Assembly (NCBI GenBank): GCA_018417955.1
Contig: JACTVC010000008.1
Span: forward strand, 1,426,001-1,490,000
Length of the DNA: 64,000 nt
Direction of reading: 5' to 3'
From: Laccaria trichodermophora
Lineage: Eukaryota > Basidiomycota > Agaricomycetes > Agaricales > Hydnangiaceae
A program made the position numbers and the translations under genes. The notes under the pieces are model-generated. The model did not search any database, was not told the DNA's origin, and worked only from the letters and a program-made list of their open reading frames with translations. This document shows, one piece after another, positions 20,111-29,134 of the stretch (its first letter is position 1; every line of letters starts with the position of its first letter).

Positions 20111-21225
20111 GAAGATGAGGGGATTATTGTATTGGCTATTCAAAGGACGTCTTCTGCCATTTCTCATTTCTACAATCAAAGAAGGAAGGAAGGAGATGCA
20201 GGAAGAGTTTAACTGTGTTCTTGAGGAGTGCAGTCAATGTGATTGGGATGCAAAGAAAAAGCATATCTTCAAGGAGCTTGGGGGCCGTGTCGGTGGTGAC
20301 AACCATGCCATATCTGAATTGAGAAGCAGTACACATGGGAAAAGCAGCTTAATGGTCAGTTCTCCATGCCTTGCCCCACTACCTTAATATTTCTGAACTT
20401 TGTGCTAGTCAAGTGTCACACCAAGTCTTTCTTTGCAGATGCAAAGCAAAATGATGGCTTGTGATTGAGTGATATCAGACTTGAATGCTGTGATGTTGCG
20501 CAGGACGTCGTTCCCCATCGTTCATGCTCTGACCAAAGCATCTCTGGCCATTTCTCAGGACATGAGTAGATCATCAACCATTCAGCAGATTCTAATCAAA
20601 CCACCCAGCCACACTCTAGTCAGATAATGCAAAACTTCCACATTCTCTCAAAAATCACTGCAGAGCCGCCTGTGCTTCCTCCAATAGAGCATGCTGGTGC
20701 CCAAGTTCTCAATGCTCCCCTCTTCAAGCACAAATATGCTTGTGTCTCCCTTGGAGACCTGAATCTTGGGATGCCATTGCTTTGAGGCATCAAATTGCTA
20801 GAGGAGTGAGGGAAGCACTTGAGGAACAGTACTGGATATCGTGGAACATACAGTCCAGGCCCGCCCTGCAGAAGCCAGGCTTGGCAGAGACCCAAGTATT
20901 GCCAACAAAGTCAGAGCTTTCTTACTTAGGTATTATCATAATGGAGAATGGGAGGATCATGTTGAGGTATGTCGATTTCATGGAGATACTGTATTTATGA
21001 CCAATCCCCTTCCAGCTTGCTGGCCAGCCCCTCTGGGCCAAGCTATTTTATCTGATCCAAACTGGACACGTGCAAGAGGCGTTGAATGAGGCACTGTTGA
21101 CCCAGCAAGCCATTGAACATCGAGAACCAAGCTTTGTGAATCATTTTCGAGCCTGGACCAAATCTCCAGATAGAAGGTACTGTTTGTAACCATTTTTGAT
21201 CTCTTCTAACAAAATTTGATCATAG

Positions 21226-21723
21226 ATTGCTGTAATCCTGGTTGGCTTACTTACTGTGCTGCAACTTAGGGGATCAGGACCCAACACCATATATAGAGCC
21301 AAGTAGCTGAACAATTAATTGTTCAGTTATCCGCCTTTTGGTGTAACGGCTATGTGTTGGCTCTCTGGCCCTCTTACATTAACTGAACAATTAACTGCTT
21401 GCAGCAGGTTGGTGGTTCAATCCTAGTGGATGGCAAAATTACATTGCCAGCAGATTGGATTGCTAACCCTAGCGAATGCAAGTGGGCAGGGTGCAATTCC
21501 CTGGGGTGGCATATACTTCCTGATCTAGAAACCCTTACGGCGGGGATTTAAGTTCTAGAGTGGGGGAGGGTGTAATCCTGGTTGGCTTACTTACTGTGCT
21601 GCAACTTAGGGGATCAGGACCCAACACCATATATAGAGCCAAGTAGCTGAACAATTAATTGTTCAGTTATCCGCCTTTTGGTGTAACGGCTATGTGTTGG
21701 CTCTCTGGCCCTCTTACAATTGC
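21226..21723 (+). mobile_element. TRIM (terminal-repeat retrotransposon in miniature), 488 bp
   Basis: LTRs at 21231-21378 and 21571-21718 are 148 bp each, start TGTAATCC, end CTCTTACA, and are identical base for base by my comparison. The 5-bp target duplication ATTGC lies at 21226-21230 and 21719-21723. The 3' LTR is preceded by a polypurine tract (AGAGTGGGGGAGGG, 21557-21570). The internal region is only 192 bp and non-coding. A TATATA box sits at 21290-21295. The insertion lies just inside a NIC96-pseudogene exon, immediately after its acceptor site. The element depends on proteins in trans; identical LTRs indicate a young insertion. Confidence 0.9.
21379..21397 (+). promoter_or_regulatory. 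Self-complementary primer binding site of the TRIM
   Basis: Directly after the 5' LTR is TTAACTGAACAATTAACTG. Bases 21380-21394 are the exact reverse complement of LTR bases 21315-21329 (TTAATTGTTCAGTTA), which begin 20-25 nt downstream of the TATA box, where transcription should start. This fits self-primed reverse transcription as known for Tf1/sushi elements, instead of tRNA priming. Confidence 0.6.
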
Positions 21724-22300
21724 CCAAACCCCATCGAGACCATCTACAAGCCATGTACAATGCTCACATGTTACATTCCTCCACTGCAGATCCATTCAAA
21801 CTAGATTTATATAAGCTTATGGCGAGACTTGAGCCTTTGAGAAGAAGCGTTCCGCAGGTGATGACTATGACTGAAGATTGGCTTTGGTACCAGCTTGCCA
21901 TGGTGAGTTTACAAGGAGTCTATTTTCAGAAATCATGTTGATGAGTTCACCTAGGTGGAAGAAGAAGAAGATGGTGGATTACGTGCACTAGTGGAAGTCC
22001 TTCTTGAATACAGCAAACGCCATTTTGACGGTCCTTCCAATCAACCAGGGTCTCACCGTGGTGTATGGGCTGGTGTGTTGCTGATGTGTGGCCAATTTGA
22101 GCATGTTCGTTGACCCAAGTTTTGTTGCAAGTCCTGTTGCTGATTCAATTCTTTTTCTCGACAGGCAATAGCTGCCCTTTGGGCTTTGGGAACATCAGGA
22201 GACAGAAATTGAAGCTGTCCATCTTGCAATTGCTCTGGTGTATCATGGTCTCTTACGAGCCCCATCACGGGCAGAGACGTCTGATATGACACCTTGTTCA

Positions 22301-23354
22301 TCTTTTTCATGAGTTGTCTGAAGGAGGATCAGTTGACATCTTTTTTTGCAGTGTCACTGTCACATCATGCATAGAAATATGATGACTATCTCTTCAAATC
22401 AAAGCCTGCTATGGCCATAGCCAACTTGATGGCCATTCAGAAGGTGTTCAATAGGACACTTGTCAGCATACGCTACCATCTTCTTGCTCTCAGTGTAACG
22501 GTGTGCTAGTATATGCCACTACCTTTCTTGCATGATCTAGGATCATCGTATTTACTCGTGTTTACTTCTCATTATATAGTGTTGTGTACAAAACAAATAA
22601 CTAACTTTGCAACCACATTATACATTACATGTGGATGGAGTCGCCCCATTTCTATATGGCTAGGCAGCCTTATGCCTCCCCTCTGGGATACAAGAGTCCT
22701 GCGCTGGGTGACCGCGCCCCAGTTCCTGGGTCACAGGATATTCTCAACATGGTATCGCCTCGTGGCACCACGTTACAAACACTCTCCTGCGTACCCCGAA
22801 TATTCTCCACCGCCATCTCGCACTCACACCTTCGTCGAGAAGTCCTGATCAGCCCTTCGGTTTCACACTCAGCATGGTATTTACTGACATTTTACTAACA
22901 TGACACCACATATGTGGGGACCCAGTTCTCAGACACATATAACCGTCATGCCTTTTTACATTGGTCAATTGATTTGATGTCCTCATATATTCTCCCCTTG
23001 AGCACCATGCCTTTAACCTGGCAAGGCTGCACAGCTGTGTCAATTGACACATGCACTGCCCTTGCAAGGTTGTTCAGTGGTGACTTTTGGAGTAACACCC
23101 TTGCATGAGTTTGTGTACCCCTGGTTTCAAGAGACATTTCACACTCACCTGTTGGGTGAGGGTGCTCACTTGGTCCAAAACCATTTTTTCATATAACATC
23201 GTGCAGTTCAAGGTGACATGTATAATATTAATAGTGATGTGTTGCAGTCATGGTTCAAAGTCTTATTCATTTGACCTGTAATCCCAAGCAGGTGTAGGTG
23301 GTTATCTATCTATGGTAATTATAACGATGGTAATGATCCTAAGTTGTAAAACAG
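22301..23354. other. No supported gene; possible further host-gene relics
   Basis: Short frames exist, such as SKPAMAIANLMAIQKVFNRT near 22400 and a Pro/Ser-rich frame at 22629-22860, but I cannot match them to a family and they are bounded by stops. Nothing else was recognised. Confidence 0.35.
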
Positions 23355-25003
23355 TCATTGAATCAATTGCTTGTAGAATAGAATGTAAGATGTTTCTGTC
23401 TGATAGGGATTGAGTATTGACTTAGATCAATAGTTAAATATGAACTCACATTGATATTGTCCTTAGTTATCTCAGTTATTCTTTGGTCATCACACCTCAA
23501 CCATCTTCCCCTAAAGAAAATTGAAGCTGTGTCTGATGAAAGAGATGAGAAACATTGAAAATTGAACTACAAAGTGTGTCATCACTCACAGTGGCCTGTG
23601 TGGACGTTGGCACCCACATGGTGAACAACCCCTTGTAGGGCATACTTATGTGGACTTTGTTTATGAGCTGAATCTATATAGGGTGCCAAATCCAGGGAAA
23701 AAGGAAATTTAACTGGCCAAACCATCTTTTCAATCACATTCTCCCACTGCTTGGAGTTGATGACAAGTATGTGGGGAGCTTTGGTGAGCCAGGTCTTGTC
23801 ACACCTTCCTTTGACAGCATTGCAAAAATCGCACCTCATAATGTAATTAGCAAGGTTGAATTCACATAAGAGTGAAACATACTGATTGGGCTTGGTAAAG
23901 AAAGCATTGAGACAACCGGCAAGGGAGGTCTTACTAGGTCGACCCTTCAGACATACAGATAATTGTCAAAGGAAACCAGATGTCTTCAATGACTATGAAG
24001 TTCCAACTTGAGGAGGAAAACCGTAAAGAGAGAAGAAATTTACTTACCTTCTTGCAGTTGGAGTGAAAGATAGTCTGAAAATGTCATCGACAAGGTGGAT
24101 ATTGTTTCCCACATCCTTGTGTTCTGACAATGTGTGTTTCTCTGGCTCAGGCTTTATGTCCATCATGACAGCATCCTGGTCCTCGCAGAAACGATTCAGG
24201 AGTTCTGTGAAAAATTCAGATGCATCTTGTTGCCTTTTTTCTTGAAACTGGACAAGAATCTGGTGAAGTGTTTTCTGTCAATGGAGTCATCAGTGTCAAC
24301 AACGGAAAAAGTAAAAGTGGAAAAGGTGCTTTACATAGAACAGACTTGGGTTGACGACTGTTGGTGGAAGCTTGTCCTGCCACATACTCTCCAAAAGATC
24401 TGAAAAGGCTCTCCCCATCTCTCCCTGGGGCAAAAGCATACTTTTGCCATCTAGGCGACAGATTAATAAATGGGTCAGCCACAACGCTTGAGCCAGCCAC
24501 CCACCCATGTTTGTAAATAATTCCAAGCTATTGATGCATTGCACTATTGCAGAAATGTAGCAGGTATCCCCCAAATTGGTGATGCTGGGAGGTAGCTTCA
24601 GCGTTTGCCACTCCACATCTCCCCTTTTCTTCCAGGGGTTGGGGAAGTGGACCAACCATTTGATATGTTGGAGGAAGACACCAATGCCGGTTGGTTCAAT
24701 ATCAGAGGTAGGCATGCTTGGAGGGGTAGGCATGCTTGGGGCAAGAGGCTTGTCAACCTTTGGCCCTTCCACCTTTGGCCCTTCCACCTTTGGCCCTTCC
24801 ACCTTTGCACCTTCAACCCCCATGCTTCTCGCATGCGCAGCAAAACGAAGGAAGCACACCAATGCCACTACAACGGTTCCAGTGGTGATCCCAAAAACAA
24901 CCCAGTAACTCCATGATCGTGTGTCCACAGGCCCAGGATTGATGGTGTGGGGAAATAAGAGGTGCAACAGCATGCAGAGAAAGAAGAACATGCTCCTGAC
25001 CAT
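23355..25003 (-). CDS. Ubiquitin-specific protease (UBP/USP) with N-terminal membrane segment
   Basis: Minus-strand gene from ATG 25003. Exon 1 (25003-24335) has a hydrophobic segment SYWVVFGITTGTVVVALVCF (about residues 33-52), a VEGPK tandem repeat, and the Cys box SITNLGDTCYISAIVQCINS. Exon 2 (24274-24048) has the QQDASEFFTELLNRFCE box. Exon 3 (to 23590) carries a Cys-rich finger (RCDFCNAVKGRC) and KFPFSLDLAPYID. Exon 4 (23532-23450) completes the His box (GHYTASIFF) with WLRCDDQRITEI. Exon 5 ends SYILFYKQLIQ and a stop at 23355. Catalytic Cys, Gln and His boxes are intact, so a membrane-anchored deubiquitinase is expected. The junction of exons 2 and 3 (24047 to about 23945) cannot be made in frame with standard sites, so the copy may be damaged there. 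Confidence 0.75.
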
Positions 25004-25103
25004 TTGCTATTCAATAGCCGGCTGGACACACATGTACTTTTAACTCACATTTTGAGACATATACCTGGCGCATATATTGTGGGCGACAATTTCTGTGATC
25101 ATG

Positions 25104-25625
25104 TTAATTGACAGTTGACCAATAAAACTGTTGGTAAAAAGTCCTTACCTCCATGAGAATTAGTGCCTGACTGGCATTAGGCGTTGTGAGTGTAGAGATC
25201 TTGTCACAGACAAGCTCTGCAGTAAAGTACGTGAAAGTGCTGAATATGAACACCATCGCAAGAAACAGTTGTAAAACTGGGTAGGGTTGACTCAGCCCAG
25301 AAGGTAGCAGAGTAGACGCAAGACTCCAGGTCAAAATGAGGATTAGTAAGTTAACTCAGAAGCAGAAATACTCACAGGACAAGAACTGGTCTCAGAGTCA
25401 TTCGCCGTTCGTTGGTTGTCTTGATGTTTTTGAAAATGAGTTCTATATCAGAAACACCATTGTCGCTGGAGGAGCCTTGTAGAGTTTTCAGGTGTGTGAG
25501 TGCCCTCAATTCTGGACACAATGTGTTTGTGAAGGAGGAGAAGCGCATTGTTGAGGATTGGAAGAGGGGAAAAGGGAAAAGCTATCAAGATTGACCATTG
25601 TTTATCCAAATTGTAAGGATGCCCC
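25104..25625 (-). pseudogene. Unrecognised membrane-protein fragment
   Basis: Minus frames: DNGVSDIELIFKNIKTTNE then RRMTLRPVLVL (about 25470-25375), a GTGAGT donor, and after an intron LASTLLPSGLSQPYPVLQLF continuing into the hydrophobic AMVFIFSTFTYFTAELVC (about 25320-25200). The second block looks like one or two transmembrane helices. I do not recognise a family, and the flanks are closed by stops. It is not an extension of the protease at 25003 by any splice I could find. Confidence 0.35.
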
Positions 25626-26950
25626 AGAGTGTTGACGTCCATTTATAGCAAGTTGGTTTCCCAAATTGGACCCTCCCACAAGTGACCCAGTCACGACAGT
25701 ACTGATCTGTTTTCATTCAACTGAAGCATAGCCCCCGAACGTCCTCAACAAAGTTTTCTTGCCTGAAATACAGTGCACAAATGAGAGGAAATATTGCCAA
25801 TGTGTCATTCATTCCATTGACACTCTCATCTTCATTCTGTCCCTCCATTGCTAGCAGATAATATCCTGTCCATGCCTAATCAACAATCCAGAGGCACCAA
25901 AGGTTGAGATCCTGCTATGTCACAACAAGGGTTCAGGATTGTCGAACAAATCATTTCTGGAGGGGTAATCTCGAGACACCTTCCTGGTGTCCATCGCCAT
26001 CCAATGGCAATGTTGGAGATGTAGAAGCAAGTTCCACAGAGATCAGGTTGAAAGAAAGCGCATAAATCGCACATGAAGATAGTCAGGGTGACAGTGATGG
26101 TGACAGGAGTGAGGAGGATAGCGATGGTGATAGTGATGATGATATTGATTCTGAATCCTGATGCTATTCCAGGCTGAGAAGAGGCACCAAGATGCACAAG
26201 AAGTGTAGGATCTGGAAGCCTTGAAGAGCATCGCATGACTCCACTTGTATTCGTACAATGTCCGAAACAAGTTCAGTTCCGTCAATGAAAGGGATTAGAT
26301 AAACGAGGAGTGTACAAGAATTGATTCCACCAATTCAGCACCTGAATAGGATGCATGAGAGACAAGTCAACTTTTGTAACAAAAACTTACCTTCTGTGTA
26401 GACTTGGTGGTGGTGGATGTTAACATCGCACACTTTGTGGCAGTCATTGAGGACACAGCCCTTTGCCAAATTATTCACCATGCTGACCTCCACATGAAGA
26501 AACGTATCTGGGGGAAGTAAAACCCCCAAAGGGCTGCCCCTGATCTACAAGACCCAGTGGTTCAATGGTGTGTTGGCGGCAGAGGTGGGGTCATTCGTCG
26601 TTGTGTGTCATCAACATTGTTCATCCCTTCTTGTTGATTGCCATGTCCTGTTGGTGACATGGCCCCTGCTTCTCATGTGAACAATAAGAGGGGAGGGAGT
26701 AATGAGAGGGGAGGGAGTCATGTCGCTCACATGTGAATGATGTGATGAGGCAAATGTGCTGGAAGCAACTGGTATCCACCACCACAGTGCTGGGTAAGTA
26801 CACTGCAGGCAGGTAACACTATAAACCAAATAAGGGAGATGTGCAACACAAGTGTAGTGAAAGACTTACCACTGCTAATACACAAGCACAGGGTGGTAGA
26901 CCAGTGACCGTTCTGTATATGAGAAGTTCCTGCAATATACAGACCGGTAA
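25626..26950. other. Repeat-like spacer without recognisable gene
   Basis: Includes a degenerate GATGGTGATAGTG-type stretch near 26080-26150 and a duplicated GAGAGGGGAGGGAGT unit near 26690-26720. No coding region could be supported. Confidence 0.4.
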
Positions 26951-26952
26951 AT

Positions 26953-27500
26953 CTGAGTTTAAATCCCCGTACTGCATGGCTCCCACACCTGTTTCCATAA
27001 AAGGTTCGATGATTTCTGACCTCCCCTAAACAATAAGCATGTGTCGCACGACGCACACCGTGTTTCCACTGTATTCACAGTCTCCGTTGTGTGAAATCAA
27101 TGCATTTTCTCATGAATGGCACATCTATAAAATCTGGAGTGGTTGCATTCAGACTGGACAACTTGGATTTCTGTTACTCATCCATTTTGTCACTTAGCTA
27201 TCTGTTCTTTCTTTTCCCTCCTCATTTGAGTAGATAGTAGCCTATATTTTTGGGAGGTTCTCGTTTTCTTGCCATGAAATATGTACATTCAATGTTAAAG
27301 AAAACACAAGGATTAATATAAATATATATCGGTTGCGCTTCTGGGGTGCATAGCTGAAAGACGATTTTGGGACACAGGGAAATTGTAGACCGGGAAGATT
27401 TGGCGTGGGCCGGACCGGATTGTTAAGGGGAGGTCAAAAATCATCGAACCTTTTATGGAAACTGGCGTGGGAGGCGCGCGGTACAGGGATTTAAACTCAG
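26953..27500. repeat. 75-bp inverted repeats about 400 bp apart
   Basis: 26953-27027 (beginning CTGAGTTTAAATCCCCGTAC) and the reverse complement of 27426-27500 (beginning CTGAGTTTAAATCCCTGTAC) match with about 10 differences and share TTCCATAAAAGGTTCGATGA. The spacer has no gene. The arms could be subterminal ends of a non-autonomous element or two opposed copies of one small repeat; no target duplication was found. Confidence 0.55.
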
Positions 27501-27719
27501 ACAGGTCACGAGCCTAACAGGGTGGATGTGTTGTGGTAATGCGATCGTTGCTGTCACATGACTTCTGCCTTACACGCTTCGTCTTTTGGATGTTTGTTGC
27601 ATGAGGACGTTTAGCTTTCGCTAGCTAAATGAAACTATGGTCAGAACGACCACTACGAGGACTGTGTGTACACCTGGAACTTTCACACTTTCGTTGACTT
27701 TGATATCGTCTCCCTGCAG

Positions 27720-28206
27720 CACATATCCCCCAACCTCAAATCGATGAATCCATGCTCATAGCTATGCAGCAGCACATGGCACAGCAGGCTGCCTTTTCCC
27801 AGATTCCAGATGTCGTCAAAGGGGTGCGTTCGCCTCACTCTCCTTCTTATTTGCATCTGACCGACTCAACAAGTTCATCGTCCACTTCCACCAACCTGTT
27901 CTGGAAAATAACCTTGCAGAGAGTACCCTCGCGTATGAGAGCGGACAAATATACTGAAAAATCTACTCGAGGACGGAATGGCCAGAGGTAGAGTTGATTG
28001 CTCCCCTCGTCAATGACGGTGGGTCTCGATTCTACATTGAAGCACAGGAAAAAACCCTCTCACAAATTTCAGATCCCATATTCCTTATCCTCTACCGCGA
28101 ACTCTGCTACCGCCACGTTTACTCACGCCTCCAACTCAACCGACGATCGCTTCCATTCATACGAAAACAGCTGCGAGCTCTTCAACTACCTCTTAAGTCC
28201 GTATAG
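27720..28206 (+). pseudogene. eIF3 subunit L fragment (N-terminal part)
   Basis: Plus frames read PQIDESMLIAMQQHMAQQA and SQIPDVVKG, then after an intron [55 protein letters not shown] and, in a shifted frame, [20 protein letters not shown]. This is the conserved N-terminal third of translation initiation factor eIF3l. A TGA interrupts the block after YESGQIY (27956-27958), a frameshift lies near 28140, and the PCI domain is absent, so it is a dead partial copy. Confidence 0.7.
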
Positions 28207-28278
28207 GTCTTTGCCCCTTTCGTCTTCGTCTGACCTGCCCCTTTAGATTCTGAGGGCCCCTGCACGGGCGATCTGTTT

Positions 28279-28581
28279 GATGTATGTGGCTGCGAAGCAT
28301 ATACAGTAGGTCGTCTTAAGGGCTTCAAATCTCTTCTAAATATTTCCTCCAGAAAACATGTCGTCCGCGGAGGGGTGACCAACGGTCATCAATGGATTTT
28401 CTTGATACTCAAGCTCTACGAGGACGGCAACGGCGGGAAATTTTTCCAATCACATGCGATAAATCTCTTCATGGACGATGAGGGAGGTATTTGCCGCCTT
28501 AGAACCTCTTTCATTACAGCCATTATCGCACACTGGGTAGGTTTTGTGGTTAAACGTGACTATGCTGTGAACAATTACTGA
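28279..28581 (+). pseudogene. C-terminal fragment of an expanded mushroom protein family
   Basis: The frame reads EAYTVGRLKGFKSLLNISSR, VRGGVTNGHQWIFLILKLYE and FITAIIAHW, ending at 28581. The VTNGHQWIFLIL block resembles the end of nuclease-like hypothetical proteins abundant in Agaricomycetes. The upstream body of the gene is missing. Confidence 0.35.
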
Positions 28582-28739
28582 TCCTGAGTACTGGGACTTT
28601 AGATCCAGCATAGTCATGAAGAGTTTAGTAATGATATCTCCGAATTTTTTATGCAGGAATGACGTAGTTGAATCGTATTCTCCCACCTCCCCCTTCCCTC
28701 TCTCACAGTTTTTGCTATAGTATATCCTTGTACCCCAAT

Positions 28740-29134
28740 ATGCATGGACTGGACATTGTCGATGACTCTCCTGATTCTCTGCGATTGGCCTCTGACGTCG
28801 AAGATCATCTCAAGGATCAAAAGCCTCACGTCGAAGATTTAGAATCAGGAGCGATGCTGCAAGTATCTAAGTTCCAGATTAATCAATTCAAATTGTGTAA
28901 TCCTCAGTGCAATTGTGATGTTGCATGCAAGAGTAACAAGATGCGAGTCAAAAAAAGATACAAGATACAAGGGATGTCTGTCATTAAGAAATGTCCAACA
29001 AGATCTCAACTTCAAGATCATATGAATGCCCACAAATTCTTCGCCGCCAAACTAATTCTCATGTGTTCAAGTCAAGTCGGAAGAGGCAGTACAGAAGGGT
29101 GGGTGTCATGCACAACGGGCAACGTGAAGTTTTA
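28740..29134 (+). CDS. Small hypothetical ORF overlapping the 3' end of the RING gene
   Basis: Single ORF from ATG 28740 (MHGLDIVDDSPDSLRLASD) to TAA 29134. The N-terminus is acidic, the middle has four cysteines within 20 residues (CNPQCNCDVAC) and a basic patch (RVKKRYK). No family recognised. It overlaps the antisense 3' coding end at 29059, so it may be non-coding. Confidence 0.25.

Larger units (their letters stand above)
20439..22300 (+). pseudogene. NIC96: NIC96/NUP93 nucleoporin pseudogene, split by a TRIM
   Basis: Blocks in order: VISDLNAV and LRRTSFPIVHALTKAS (20450-20540), QIMQNFHILSKIT (about 20626-20665), EHAGAQVLNAPLFKHKYA, SWDAIALRHQIARGVREAL, SIANKVRAFLLRYYHNGEWE, an intron, LAGQPLWAKLFYLIQTGHVQ and EHREPSFVNHFRAWTKSPDR (21020-21177). 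After the TRIM come HRDHLQAMYNAHMLHSST, EDWLWYQLAM, RGVWAGVLLMCGQFEHV and EAVHLAIALVYHGLLRAP. This is the Nic96 helical domain of the inner-ring nucleoporin. Stops near 20466 and 20628, frameshifts near 20760 and 20840 and a small duplication near 22170 show it is dead. Exon-intron structure is kept, so it arose by DNA-level duplication rather than retrotransposition. Confidence 0.75.

Noticed and set aside
21330..21430. A-box and B-box-like motifs (TGGTGTAACGG at about 21340, GGTTCAATCC at about 21413) suggesting a tRNA or SINE
   Set aside because: They span the LTR/internal boundary of a well-defined TRIM and are spaced too far apart; the LTR structure explains the region.
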